Source: Lysinibacillus sp. FJAT-14745 (GTDB lineage Bacteria > Bacillota > Bacilli > Bacillales_A > Planococcaceae). Taken from it: a DNA stretch of 43,007 bases. Location: contig NZ_LITM01000008.1 in the NCBI RefSeq assembly GCF_001275675.1, forward strand, positions 270,135-313,141, in the 5' to 3' direction. Positions 1 through 7,972 of the stretch are shown piece after piece. A program made the position numbers and the translations under genes. The stretch's first letter is position 1; each line of letters starts with the position of its first letter. Below the pieces are notes generated by a model. It ran no database searches and had not been told where the DNA came from. It saw only the letters and a list, made by a program, of their open reading frames with translations.

Positions 1-321
1 CCAGTCTTTTAAGCGCTTTGTTGCTTGTGTATCCGTTGTAGCTTTTAACACATAACGCATGTGATTCAATGCTTGATCGCTATGCTTTGTATGAAAATCT
101 TCCCGTAGCCATTCACGCACAAAACCACGTTCTTCCTCTGTTAACTCGTCCGGCTTTCGCGCTAAACAGCGGTCGATAAATCGGGATTTGTGCTGTTTTT
201 TTGCTTCACCTAAGTAACGTCGTCTGCGCTGCTGGGCATCGGTGAAAATTTGAATCAAATGAAAGCGATCCAATACATTGATTGCGACGCAATGTCCACG
301 TGAAAAATATTTGGCTCCTCC
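1..321 (-). pseudogene. Transposase fragment, possibly ISL3-like DDE type
   Basis: The minus-strand frame is open from an in-frame TGA at 322-324 down to the window edge. It reads a short lead and then VLDRFHLIQIF, followed by a basic stretch (QQRRRRYLGEAKKQHKSRF) and KPDELTEEERGFVREWL. The DRFHL motif is the kind seen around the second catalytic Asp of ISL3-type DDE transposases; that family assignment is from memory of motifs only. The N-terminal half expected before this motif is absent, so this is a 5'-truncated remnant whose 3' end lies outside the window. It may be inactive even if the 3' end is intact. Confidence 0.55.
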
Positions 322-387
322 TCAGATGGCAGAGCGATTTCAAAAAAGGATGGCAACGGTAGAATTAATTTGATAAACTTAGAGCAC

Positions 388-449
388 AAAGTGAAAACTC
401 CTCTCGTGGTTTGTCTCAGCAACAATTACGATACGTGAGTTTTCACTTT
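388..449. repeat. 13-bp inverted repeat near the transposase remnant
   Basis: AAAGTGAAAACTC at 388-400 is perfectly repeated in inverted form at 437-449, separated by 36 nt. On the plus strand the right arm runs into a T tract. It may be a terminator-like hairpin or part of the old insertion-sequence end. No gene is seen between 322 and 649. Confidence 0.6.
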
Positions 450-497
450 TTTTCTATACTTTAATGGAAATTTATTGAATTTTTTACGGTCAACCCC

Positions 498-545
498 AAG
501 TTATGGTGATGAACCAAAATCAATCACAAGTTATGGTGAAGATCC
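498..545. repeat. Direct repeat AAGTTATGGTGA, two copies 30 bp apart
   Basis: AAGTTATGGTGA occurs at 498-509 and 528-539, each followed by a similar GA(T)CCA. Read on the minus strand this would lie at the 5' side of the transposase remnant, so it could be the terminal region of the decayed insertion sequence. That link is inference from position only. Confidence 0.45.
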
Positions 546-649
546 ATAATTGTTATAAACCGAATGTATAAGCTAAATTTATGTAAATTAGTATTCAAAC
601 TTTTATATATTTTAATCAAACATATGGGTAAAGAAGGGGGCGGTACTAT

Positions 650-901
650 TTGCGAAGAAAAATTTTTACGTATTTATCAATAATTTTCTTGTTTTTATCA
701 TTTCTTGTTGGATTAGCTCCACAATCCATCCTGGAAATTAGCTTAACAATTCCATTTATTTCAGGAATTTTAGGATTAATATTTGCTATTCTAGGGATAA
801 AAGGACCCACTCGTATGATTTTAGTTGTCATAAATTTGTTTGTATTAGTAGTGTTTATCGGGGTATATCTAATGGCTTTTTATGGACTTAATAACCCTTA
901 A
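650..901 (+). CDS. Small hydrophobic membrane protein, 83 aa, unknown function
   Basis: I do not recognise a family. The start is a TTG at 650-652 preceded by GAAGGGGG at 633-640, a good ribosome site at normal spacing. After a basic RRK the protein is nearly all hydrophobic, with segments at about residues 6-24, 31-48 and 55-77, so two or three membrane helices are likely; the short basic stretch (GIKGPTR) lies between the second and third. A long perfect hairpin overlaps the stop codon, which supports this as a real single-gene transcript. It converges with a YvrJ-like gene on the other strand. Confidence 0.65.
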   Translation: MRRKIFTYLSIIFLFLSFLVGLAPQSILEISLTIPFISGILGLIFAILGIKGPTRMILVVINLFVLVVFIGVYLMAFYGLNNP

Positions 902-946
902 AAGAACCACAGTTTTAAAAATAACTGTGGTTCTTTTAAGGGTTAT
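891..946 (+). terminator. 24-bp perfect hairpin over the stop codon
   Basis: The arms are 891-914 and 923-946 with an 8-nt loop. The stem is a perfect 24-bp complement and includes the last codons and stop of the small membrane protein. A moderately T-rich stretch follows on the plus strand. It sits between two convergent genes and may act in both directions. Confidence 0.8.
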
Positions 947-971
947 TTTCATTTTAAGTTTTAATATGCTT

Positions 972-1121
972 TCAGTTCCTTCTATTATTCACAGTCTTAA
1001 TAACTTCAGATAGTTGTAAGATTACTGTTTCTAATTTATCTAGCTTCTTCGCAAATCTTACAAATAGGTAAACTGTAATAGCAATTGGGAAACCAAAATT
1101 CCCAGTTAAGGTAATCCACAT
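972..1121 (-). CDS. YvrJ family small membrane protein, 49 aa
   Basis: This short frame reads MWITLTGNFGFPIAITVYLF, then VRFAKKLDKLETVILQLSEV. The GFPIxxxxYLxxRxxKKL pattern is that of the YvrJ family (about 50 residues): one membrane helix followed by a charged amphipathic helix. The role of YvrJ proteins is poorly known; in B. subtilis yvrJ lies near an ECF sigma locus. The frame is open further upstream (SVEKQDGQGNL...), but without a usual start codon; the ATG at 1119-1121 gives the family's usual length. The ribosome site (AAGGGA) is weak and rather far away. Confidence 0.7.
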   Translation of the reverse strand: MWITLTGNFGFPIAITVYLFVRFAKKLDKLETVILQLSEVIKTVNNRRN

Positions 1122-1199
1122 TGGAATATCTTCTGTTCCCTTATTTAAAGAGCCACAACATTCACCTAGATTTCCTTGACCATCTTGTTTTTCGACACT

Positions 1200-1240
1200 A
1201 AGAAGCTACATCTATCTTTCACAGATAAAAGTAGCTTCTT
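1200..1240 (-). terminator. Hairpin after the YczE-like gene
   Basis: Arms AAGAAGCTAC (1200-1209) and GTAGCTTCTT (1231-1240) are perfectly complementary. The hairpin lies directly downstream of the stop of the minus-strand membrane-protein gene. The following tract is not strongly T-rich. Confidence 0.55.
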
Positions 1241-1242
1241 AT

Positions 1243-1878
1243 TTAATAGAATGGCTTCATGCCCTCGATATTACCAATACACTTCATTAATACCTTACGA
1301 CAATAAGGTAACGAATATTGCACAATATAGCCTGATGTTAAAGCAATGACCACAGTACCAACACCAACAGGACCTCCGAGTAACCAGCCAAGAATCGTTA
1401 CAAGCACCTCGATACCCATTCGTGCCGTTTTAATCGTTCCGCCAAATTTTTCAACAATAATCATCATTAATGTATCCCGTGGCCCTGCCCCCATATTCGG
1501 AGCAATATACATACCACAGCCAAAGCTTAAAACAAATAAACCTACCACAAAATAAGTTATCTGTAAGCCATAATTACTTGTTGAAGGTAATAGCCAATTA
1601 AAAACATCTATAAATGATCCGATAAGTAGCATATTGAGCCATGTCCCGATTTTTGGCCCTTCTCGTAAAACAATTGAAGTTGAAACAACAATTAAAAGCC
1701 CTGTTAAAATAGACCAAGTACCAATTGATAAACCAAAATTCTGAAATAAACCCACATGCAACACATCCCAAGGGCTCGTTCCTACGATTTTCCCTTTAAT
1801 GGACATGGTAATTCCAAGCGACATCACCATTAAGCCACCAATAAAAAACGTCCAACGCCACCCCGTAATTTTCCTCAT
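1243..1878 (-). CDS. YczE/YyaS/YitT-type integral membrane protein
   Basis: This is a 211-residue protein with about five membrane segments and the features of the YczE family: an N-terminal WRWTFFIGGLMVMSLGITM segment, GTSPWDVLHVG near residue 33, and FGCGMYIAPNMGAGPRDTLM near residue 120. In B. subtilis YczE is a membrane protein needed for surfactin production; whether this homologue has a comparable role is unknown. The ATG at 1876-1878 is preceded by AAGGATA. It is a single-gene unit, with a hairpin following its stop. Length fits the family. Confidence 0.8.
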   Translation of the reverse strand: MRKITGWRWTFFIGGLMVMSLGITMSIKGKIVGTSPWDVLHVGLFQNFGLSIGTWSILTGLLIVVSTSIVLREGPKIGTWLNMLLIGSFIDVFNWLLPSTSNYGLQITYFVVGLFVLSFGCGMYIAPNMGAGPRDTLMMIIVEKFGGTIKTARMGIEVLVTILGWLLGGPVGVGTVVIALTSGYIVQYSLPYCRKVLMKCIGNIEGMKPFY

Positions 1879-2187
1879 TTCATATCCTTCTCTCTATGTA
1901 TGATATTGCTCTAACTGTATCCCTATTTTCTACAAAAATCTTGAAGTATGAATTTTAGCTGATTCCGTTGAAGAAAAAATTCTGCAAAGCATCTTATACA
2001 ATTAATGTGTATATAGTGCTAACAGAGCTAGTGACAACTTCTCTAAGCGGAATTTTCATGTAGTTGAACACCTAAGCGATTCTACGAGCAGTTCTTTATC
2101 CCACCCGCTTACTTTTACACTCCCGAGCAGTTCTTCACCCTACCTGACCATTGCTACTCTTACTTCCTGATAACTTAAATAAAAAAA
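1879..2187. other. Intergenic region with no gene seen
   Basis: No frame here has a ribosome site and a plausible protein. The region holds the upstream sequence of the YczE-like gene and, at its far end, a degenerate 21-bp-period repeat (listed separately). Confidence 0.6.
2077..2160. repeat. Degenerate 21-bp-period repeat, TACCCG class, about 4 units
   Basis: CGAGCAGTTCTT and its relatives recur at roughly 21-22 bp (units begin near 2083, 2104, 2126 and 2147). Two units keep the GAGCAGTTCTT core that is also the core of the large array at 34.77-35.2 kb; the others have decayed. It lies just beyond the terminator of the minus-strand ybaK gene. Confidence 0.55.
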
Positions 2188-2214
2188 CTACCCAACCTAT
2201 CATTCTTGGGTAGT
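2188..2214 (-). terminator. Intrinsic terminator of ybaK
   Basis: The stem pairs ACTACCCAA (2188-2196) with TTGGGTAGT (2206-2214). On the minus strand it is followed by a run of seven T. The hairpin overlaps the last codons of ybaK. Confidence 0.85.
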
Positions 2215-2694
2215 GGTAATTGGTGCGAGCTTTGCCTTTGTAACAGCGACTAAATCATCTAGCTGTACGTGCATTTGCATGCCGATTTTTCCGGCACTCA
2301 CAATAATACTTCCTTGCTCTTGAGCTGATGCATCGATGACAGTTGGATAAAGCTTCTTCATGCCGACTGGAGAGCATCCGCCTCGTACATAGCCTGTATA
2401 GCCGAGCAACTCCTTGACAGGGAGCATGTCGATTTTCTTCTCGCCTACAACCTTTGCAGCAGCTTTTAAATCAAGCTCATCTGCTACAGGAATAACACAT
2501 ACAAAAAGCTTTTGTGCACTTGCCTTTGCTACTAATGTTTTGAAAACACGTGAAACTGGATGACCAATTTTTTCAGCAACCGAAATTCCGTCAACTTGGC
2601 CGTCACCAGTCTCATATTCAATTACTTCGAACTGTATTTTTTGTTGCTCCAACAATCTTATAGCATTTGTTTTCGCATGTTTTGCCTTAGCCAT
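2200..2694 (-). CDS. ybaK: Cys-tRNA(Pro) deacylase, YbaK/EbsC family
   Basis: This 164-residue protein matches the YbaK subfamily in length and motifs: [13 protein letters not shown] at the N terminus, the conserved VFKTLVAK lysine region at about residues 50-57, [14 protein letters not shown] text (here [13 protein letters not shown]), and [13 protein letters not shown] around residue 104. YbaK hydrolyses Cys mischarged onto tRNA(Pro), acting in trans in the cytoplasm. AGGAG precedes the ATG. A terminator overlaps its 3' end. The unknown coiled-coil gene lies 24 bp upstream in the same direction, so the two may be co-transcribed. Confidence 0.9.
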   Translation of the reverse strand: MAKAKHAKTNAIRLLEQQKIQFEVIEYETGDGQVDGISVAEKIGHPVSRVFKTLVAKASAQKLFVCVIPVADELDLKAAAKVVGEKKIDMLPVKELLGYTGYVRGGCSPVGMKKLYPTVIDASAQEQGSIIVSAGKIGMQMHVQLDDLVAVTKAKLAPITTTQE

Positions 2695-2718
2695 GTTAAA
2701 AAACTCCTATCTGCAGCA

Positions 2719-3441
2719 TTAGGCTATCATGGAGAACATAGGGTCATTTCCTGGTCGATAGCCGTCTTTCGCCATTTGAATATGAGTGGCATATTTTTCA
2801 GAAGCGTATTTAAATGTTCGCGCCTTATATGCCTCTGCATAACTCTTACCGAAAATTGTATCTGCAAATGGATTTAATTTCAATTCCTTCGAAAAACGTT
2901 CTGGAACTTTAACGTCAATTACTTCACGTACAAAAGCGGGATCACTGTCATCTAGCTCTTGGCCGTTTAGTTGCACCTGCATATGTTGTATTTGAGCATC
3001 TACACTTACCGCTACACGTAAATTCTGTGATGGTGATTGCGTGGGTGCTAGCGCTGTATTCCGCACCTGCTCTAGAATTTGTAACGTCTCCTCATCTGCT
3101 ATAGGCGCTTCCTCATCTACATGCTCTAGTTGTGAAAGAACTTCAGGCTTTTGCGCTTGCTCATGAGCGAGCACATTCTTTTTCGTTTGTTGCAAATCTT
3201 GAATGATCGCTTGCTGTTGAGACGTGACTTCTTTGGATTCCTCTTTTTGTTGCTCATAGAGATCTTGATCTGTATGCCCTAATAGTAAATTTTCTAGTTC
3301 AAGCAATAACGGATTTTTCTTTGGCTGAAAATACAGTGAGTTTTTTCGATATGCATCACCTGCTTGTTTTCGCTGTAAAATCTTTTTACGATTATAGTGT
3401 GATGAAATTCTTTCTTGTTCTATAAAACTTGATAGTTTCAT
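2719..3441 (-). CDS. Unknown protein with charged coiled-coil centre, 240 aa
   Basis: I do not recognise a family. The N terminus (MKLSSFIEQERISSHYNRKK) is basic, the centre (about residues 60-135) is Gln/Glu-rich and helical (EEQQKEESKEVTSQQQ-like), and the C-terminal third (FADTIFGKSYAEAYKARTFK) is compact. There is no signal peptide or membrane segment. A GTG nine bases upstream (3448-3450) is in frame, but AGGTG there is the ribosome site, so the ATG at 3439-3441 is preferred. It lies 24 bp upstream of ybaK in the same direction. Confidence 0.7.
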   Translation of the reverse strand: MKLSSFIEQERISSHYNRKKILQRKQAGDAYRKNSLYFQPKKNPLLLELENLLLGHTDQDLYEQQKEESKEVTSQQQAIIQDLQQTKKNVLAHEQAQKPEVLSQLEHVDEEAPIADEETLQILEQVRNTALAPTQSPSQNLRVAVSVDAQIQHMQVQLNGQELDDSDPAFVREVIDVKVPERFSKELKLNPFADTIFGKSYAEAYKARTFKYASEKYATHIQMAKDGYRPGNDPMFSMIA

Positions 3442-3740
3442 ATAATTCACCTCGGCTTTCTTATTTAATATGCAAGTTAAATAATAGATATGATAATTTC
3501 TTCTATTAATTTTATCTATTCCGTCTGAATAGTTTCTGTACCCTAATTATCGGAATTTTCTTTATCAATTTCAAGAGCAAATTAATACTAAGCTCCTAAA
3601 GAAATAAATCACTTTTGATGAATTAGGTACAAAGACCTTACAAAGACCCCGATATTCTATGCATTTATTATTTCAATATTTAATTTCAATAAAAATATTA
3701 CGGTTATCACTTTATAAATGGTGTTAATTCACCACAAAAA
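3442..3740. other. AT-rich intergenic region with no gene seen
   Basis: It lies between the coiled-coil gene start and the VanZ terminator. No convincing frame, repeat or RNA structure was found by eye; it should hold the promoter for the minus-strand coiled-coil/ybaK genes. Confidence 0.5.
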
Positions 3741-3764
3741 AACAGCCCTTTAGCAAGGACTGTT
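3741..3764 (-). terminator. Intrinsic terminator of the VanZ gene
   Basis: AACAGCCCTT (3741-3750) pairs with AAGGACTGTT (3755-3764) with one mismatch. On the minus strand a T run follows. Confidence 0.85.
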
Positions 3765-3765
3765 T

Positions 3766-4329
3766 CTATCTATCTTTTTTAGGTTTAATAAGTATACTTT
3801 TATAGGCTAGGTAACCAAGCCATGCTCCAAGTGTATTTAAAATTAAATCATCAATATCTGCCGACCCGACCCTAAAAATAAACTGGATCGTTTCTACCGC
3901 TAGACTAGAGAAAAAGCCTGCACAAATAACCGTCCGAGCTTTACGAAACTTTTTTGATAATAATGGAAGTAAAAAGCCCATTGGGGTAAATATTAATAAA
4001 TTGCCGAGTAAGTTAATAATAATGATATCCCAATTAAAATACTGTGAGTAATTTATATAGCGAAGAATTGTATCAAAGGGAATAAAATTTGTCGTTATTC
4101 GCCAGTTACTATAATCAAACAGCCCTAATTCACCAAGAGAATATTCGCCATTGAACAACCTAACGACTACATTCACTAGACGATCAATGACTAGTTTATA
4201 AAAAGCTATTACAGAATAGATACAAAAAAAGAGCCAACCTGTTATCTTTATCGGTAAATAATATGTATCTATCAATGCACGATATGGTAATGGTAGCTTG
4301 GCATTACCCTGTATATTATTTTTTGTCAC
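3766..4329 (-). CDS. VanZ family membrane protein
   Basis: This 187-residue protein carries the VanZ signature: TNFIPFDTI near residue 80, NLLGNLLIFTPMGFLLPLL near residue 105, VETIQF and DIDDLILNTLGAWLGY near the C terminus. Four to five membrane helices are visible. VanZ of Enterococcus gives low-level teicoplanin resistance; chromosomal homologues in Bacillales are common and mostly uncharacterised. The start is GTG at 4327-4329 after AGGTGGTAGAGG. It is a single gene with its own terminator. Confidence 0.88.
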   Translation of the reverse strand: MTKNNIQGNAKLPLPYRALIDTYYLPIKITGWLFFCIYSVIAFYKLVIDRLVNVVVRLFNGEYSLGELGLFDYSNWRITTNFIPFDTILRYINYSQYFNWDIIIINLLGNLLIFTPMGFLLPLLSKKFRKARTVICAGFFSSLAVETIQFIFRVGSADIDDLILNTLGAWLGYLAYKSILIKPKKDR

Positions 4330-4540
4330 GCCTCTACCACCTACTTCCCTATATCCTCACATAATTCTAATATGCCCTACTCCCCTAAGCAAGTGGTAAT
4401 AATAAGATAAGTAACACGGTTTTAACCACAAATTGTGGAACCTTCCTCCCTATACTATACGTCTGTCCGGGTTCGGTTGAGAAGTATAAAATGGAAAATA
4501 ATAACCGAATTCTAAAAAAAAATAGCAATAAGAATAATAA
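4330..4540. other. Intergenic region between VanZ and a gene stump
   Basis: A short minus-strand hydrophobic frame (4385-4570) starts inside the terminator hairpin at 4541-4567 and has no ribosome site, so I do not call it. A small hairpin GGTT...CCACAAATTGTGG...AACC lies near 4419-4443. Confidence 0.45.
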
Positions 4541-4567
4541 AAAAAGGAGCGGAAATCGCTCCTTTTT
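4541..4567 (-). terminator. Intrinsic terminator after a gene stump
   Basis: AAAAAGGAGCG (4541-4551) and CGCTCCTTTTT (4557-4567) form a perfect 11-bp stem with a 5-nt loop, ending in a T run on the minus strand. It lies directly after the stop of the stump at 4571. Confidence 0.9.
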
Positions 4568-4570
4568 CAA

Positions 4571-4717
4571 TTAACTATTTAAATAACCGCCCCAATCGTA
4601 ATCGCCAATTTTATAAAATTCACCTTCATCATTTCTTTCATACGCACGCAAAGGCGGTTCTTGGATAAATTCCAAAATGGAATCGTCAAAATTTAAGATT
4701 GCTCCAACAGAGACAAT
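4571..4717 (-). pseudogene. C-terminal stump of an unknown gene, with intact terminator
   Basis: The minus frame between TAA codons at 4718-4720 and 4571-4573 reads about 48 residues, including DDSILEFIQEPPLRAYERND and ending YKIGDYDWGGYLNS. The text looks like a genuine acidic soluble protein end rather than random translation. It has no start codon or ribosome site, yet a perfect terminator follows four bases later. I infer the 3' end of a gene whose 5' part was deleted. The family is not recognised. Confidence 0.55.
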
Positions 4718-4767
4718 TTAAAAGTTTTTTAGTATGTTTTATCACCCTGTTGTCCTCTATCTATCAT

Positions 4768-5454
4768 TCAATTTCCAATTTGTTTTTCATTTACATAGTT
4801 TAAGTATTCTTGAGCTTTAATGAATTTCTCTTGTGACTCTGCAGGAATTGAAGTGACATCCGGAGCATCTGTTACTCCTAATTGTGCCCTAATCGTTTCA
4901 TAGTCTAATAAGGCTTGAATGTATTGTTCATACTCTTCAGCTGTTAAAATTTCTTTGCTTGATGGTAGTCCATTTAATTTATCAAAGAATGGTTGAATTT
5001 CGGACAATGCTACTTTAATTTCTTCTAATTTCTCTGCAGGGAGATGAGAATAATCTATGTTCCCATTTTTATCGCCATATTCAATTTTTGCGCTTGAAAA
5101 TACTTTTAATAAATTTTTAAATTGTTTAAATTCTTCTTTTCCTAGGTCGCCTTTTGCTTGATCTAGCTTTGCATTAAATAATAAGTAACTTTCCATCGTA
5201 ACACTCATCGCATGTTTTTTTAAATTATCAAATGAACCATATAAATCATCGGCAAGTAATGCTTGATAAGCAAATGCACCTGTTGGAATCATTAAACAAG
5301 CAGAAATAACAGCTATAGCCAATCGTTTTTTTACAAAACGATTCAGTTTGCCACCCATTTCAGACTTTGCTTTATTAATTCCCAATTTACTTCTATTATG
5401 AATCTCTACAGGTATTTCTATTTTTGATAGCTCTTGCTTAAGACGATTATCCAT
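4768..5454 (-). CDS. Anti-sigma factor with DUF3600 extracellular domain
   Basis: A 228-residue single-pass protein: cytoplasmic residues 1-43, a membrane helix at about 44-63 (LAIAVISACLMIPTGAFAYQ), and a helical extracellular domain of about 160 residues. Order and content fit the DUF3600 proteins of the Bacillus cereus group, described as negative effectors of ECF sigma factors. Its first codons overlap the end of the sigma gene by 8 bp, which implies translational coupling and supports a sigma/anti-sigma pair. The N-terminal ~40 residues would be the sigma-binding part. The signal sensed is unknown. Confidence 0.8.
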   Translation of the reverse strand: MDNRLKQELSKIEIPVEIHNRSKLGINKAKSEMGGKLNRFVKKRLAIAVISACLMIPTGAFAYQALLADDLYGSFDNLKKHAMSVTMESYLLFNAKLDQAKGDLGKEEFKQFKNLLKVFSSAKIEYGDKNGNIDYSHLPAEKLEEIKVALSEIQPFFDKLNGLPSSKEILTAEEYEQYIQALLDYETIRAQLGVTDAPDVTSIPAESQEKFIKAQEYLNYVNEKQIGN

Positions 5455-5971
5455 AGTTACGTACCTCCTTTAAATTTTGACGAAGCTTGCCCAAAGCACG
5501 GTATAGGACAGACTTTGCGGTTCCAAGTGGGATATCTAATATCTCTGAAATTTCCCTTAATGTACGATCATCGTAATATTTTAATAAAATGACACTCTTC
5601 TCATCCTCTTTTAAAGTATCAATCAGATTATGTAAAGATACAGTAAGTGCAATATCTTCATCTTCTGACCCAATAAGCACTTCAAAGTCTGGATTTAGAG
5701 GGATTACCTTTTTGTTTTTATTGATTAAGTTCAATGCACAATTAATCGTAATTTTCATGAGCCAAGTCTTAAAATACTCTGTTTTTTTCAATGTACTGAT
5801 TTTCTTAAATGACTGATAGGCCACTTCTTGAACAAGATCTAATGCATCGTCTTTATTTTTCACATAGACATAAGCCATTCTATAAATATCTGTTTCGTAC
5901 TGTTGGAAAAGCTTTAAGTAGGCTTTATCATCACCTTTTTGTGCTTTCTTTACTAAACGTTCAAGTTTCAA
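5447..5971 (-). CDS. ECF RNA polymerase sigma factor
   Basis: The protein (174 aa from the TTG start) has sigma region 2 (YETDIYRMAYVYVKNKDDAL, DLVQEVAYQSFKKI) and region 4 (DEKSVILLKYYDDRTLREIS, then IPLGTAKSVLYRALGKLR). An ATG 30 bases upstream (to 6001) is in frame, but a perfect AAAGGAGG lies just before the TTG at 5969-5971, so I choose TTG. It directs transcription under control of the overlapping DUF3600 gene. No clear ECF-type autoregulatory promoter was visible upstream by eye. Confidence 0.9.
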   Translation of the reverse strand: MKLERLVKKAQKGDDKAYLKLFQQYETDIYRMAYVYVKNKDDALDLVQEVAYQSFKKISTLKKTEYFKTWLMKITINCALNLINKNKKVIPLNPDFEVLIGSEDEDIALTVSLHNLIDTLKEDEKSVILLKYYDDRTLREISEILDIPLGTAKSVLYRALGKLRQNLKEVRNYG

Positions 5972-6153
5972 CTTATTTCCTCCTTTCGTTTTGGTTTTCA
6001 TCTATTAGACAAACGGTAAGGTGATTTGGCTTAAATTTTTTTAATTATTTTTTTATGTAATATGCTTTTGGAAGTCTAATGAATATACTCTTTATCAAAA
6101 TAACACAGCCTCTTGCTAATAGGTTTGCAAATTATGCTGTTAATTTATCTACT

Positions 6154-6207
6154 AAATAAACAAAAGAAGTCCAATTCATATGCGAATCGGACTTCTTTTG
6201 TTTATTT
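6154..6207 (-). terminator. Terminator at the end of the acyl-CoA operon
   Basis: A 24-bp stem (arms 6154-6177 and 6184-6207, one mismatch) lies about 45 bases past the stop of the last operon gene. Both strands have A/T tracts at the stem base, so it could work in both directions. Confidence 0.85.
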
Positions 6208-6250
6208 CTATTTAGTTTTTGTACTCAGCAACTGAGACAACTTTTTTCAT

Positions 6251-7789
6251 TTAAACTGGATTTACTCCATGTTTACGTTCCGAGAATAATAAATATTTTG
6301 ACATATAGAGCTCTAAACGTGATTCAAGTGCTTTTCTTAAATCATTTGGCTCAATAACATCGTCAATGATCAGCTCTGAAGCTAGACGATAGACATCGAT
6401 TTCCTCTTGATATTCCTTGCGTTTCTCTGCAATAAAGCTTGCCTGTTCCTCTTTTGGGAGTTCAGCAATTTTATTTGCGTATACTGCGTTGACCGCAGCT
6501 TCTGGGCCCATTACAGCAATTTGTGCGTTGGATAGCGCAATACAGCAGTCTGGCTCAAAAGCAGGACCTGCCATCGCATACAGCCCTGCACCATATGCCT
6601 TACGAACAATGACTGTTAATTTAGGAACGGTCGCCTCGCTCATGGCAAAAATCATTTTCGCACCATGGCGTATAATCCCAGCTTTTTCAACTTGCGTACC
6701 AATCATAAAGCCTGGTACATCTGCAAGGAAAAGAAGCGGAATATTAAACGCATCACAAAGTGAAATGAACTTTGCTGCTTTATCAGCTGAATCGTGGAAC
6801 AAAACGCCTCCCTTTACGCGCGGTTGATTGGCGATTATTCCAACAGATTGCCCATTAATGCGTCCAAGTCCTGTAATTAATTCTGGAGCAAATAATTTTT
6901 TCACTTCACAAAACGAATCTTCGTCAATAATACGTTCAATTAGCTTATACATATCAAAAGGAACGTTTTGATTTTTCGGTATTAGTTCATCAATCGATTT
7001 CTCAAAAGAAGCTGGCGGTTTTGGAGCCTCTACCTTCCCACGCTCTGCAAAGTTGTTCGGGAAATAGCTCAAATATTTACGAGCATAAGAAATTGCTTCC
7101 TGCTCCGTTTTAGCAAGCACATCTCCGCAGCCAGAAACAGAACAGTGCATTTTCGCTCCACCCATCGTTTCCAAATCTACTTTCTCACCAATAACCATTT
7201 CCGCCATACGTGGGGATCCTAAATACATTGATGCATTGCCCTCTACCATGACTACAATATCGCAGAATGCAGGGATATAGGCACCTCCTGCTGCAGAAGG
7301 TCCAAACAGTAAGCATATTTGAGGGATTTTACCTGAAAGCTTTACCTGATTATAGAAAATGCGTCCTGCTCCTCTTCGACCAGGGAACATTTCTAATTGG
7401 TCAGTAATACGTGCACCTGCTGAATCGACTAGATACAGTAATGGGCAATTTAGCTTTTCAGCTGTTTCTTGAATACGAATCATTTTTTCTACTGTACGTT
7501 TCCCCCAAGAGCCAGCTTTAATCGTCGAATCGTTTGCTAAAACACAAACAGTACGGCCATGGATTTTCCCGATTCCTGTTACCACGCCATCCGCCGGTAA
7601 GTCACCAGCTAAGCAGTTTGCGTACAAACCATCTTCTGATTGCAGCCCATCATCTAATAATAATTCGAGTCGTTCACGTACAAATAGCTTTCCTTGCTGT
7701 GCATTTTTATCGTGATATTTTGGCAGACCACCTGCTAAAATTTGTTCCTTCATTGTTTTAGTTGTATTTTCTGTCGGTACATTGCTCAT
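6251..7789 (-). CDS. yngE: Acyl-CoA carboxylase, carboxyltransferase subunit (YngE type)
   Basis: The 512-residue protein is a full-length carboxyltransferase with N-terminal (LLYLVDSAGARITDQLEMFP near 120) and C-terminal (LLFLADVPGFMIGTQVEKAG near 355) crotonase-like halves and the glycine-rich FGPSAAGGAYIPAF oxyanion region. It transfers CO2 from carboxybiotin to an acyl-CoA; in this operon the likely substrate is 3-methylcrotonyl-CoA (leucine degradation). AAAGGAGG precedes the ATG. It is the last gene of the operon and is separated from the hydratase gene by 183 bp containing repeat debris. Substrate is inferred from context; propionyl- or geranyl-CoA carboxylases share the fold. Confidence 0.9.
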   Translation of the reverse strand: MSNVPTENTTKTMKEQILAGGLPKYHDKNAQQGKLFVRERLELLLDDGLQSEDGLYANCLAGDLPADGVVTGIGKIHGRTVCVLANDSTIKAGSWGKRTVEKMIRIQETAEKLNCPLLYLVDSAGARITDQLEMFPGRRGAGRIFYNQVKLSGKIPQICLLFGPSAAGGAYIPAFCDIVVMVEGNASMYLGSPRMAEMVIGEKVDLETMGGAKMHCSVSGCGDVLAKTEQEAISYARKYLSYFPNNFAERGKVEAPKPPASFEKSIDELIPKNQNVPFDMYKLIERIIDEDSFCEVKKLFAPELITGLGRINGQSVGIIANQPRVKGGVLFHDSADKAAKFISLCDAFNIPLLFLADVPGFMIGTQVEKAGIIRHGAKMIFAMSEATVPKLTVIVRKAYGAGLYAMAGPAFEPDCCIALSNAQIAVMGPEAAVNAVYANKIAELPKEEQASFIAEKRKEYQEEIDVYRLASELIIDDVIEPNDLRKALESRLELYMSKYLLFSERKHGVNPV

Positions 7790-7898
7790 ATTTAATTCCT
7801 CCTTTTGCCCAATCGGTTACGCCTTAGCATAATTGCAGTAGCACTTCGTATTACTTCTCCCTTACGTTGCAATAATCGGTTTATCACCATAGTGTGGG

Positions 7899-7916
7899 GT
7901 TGATTTCCGTGCCGAT
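7899..7916. repeat. End fragment of the dispersed GTTGATT element
   Basis: GTTGATTTCCGTGCCGA resembles the left end of the element at 15248 (GTTGATTTTCGTTCCGG). It lies in the only large gap inside the operon. A nearby GCCTTAGCATAATTGC (about 7832-7847) resembles the hairpin GCCTCGGCATAATTGC at 14226. Confidence 0.4.
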
Positions 7917-7972
7917 TTTATTATTTTTTTAGATTCCTACTTTAAACCATTCAAAATCTATCATCAGAGCGT

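Noticed and set aside
4385..4570. 61-residue hydrophobic minus-strand frame
   Set aside because: It starts in a terminator hairpin, lacks a ribosome site and consists largely of Phe/Leu from A-rich DNA.
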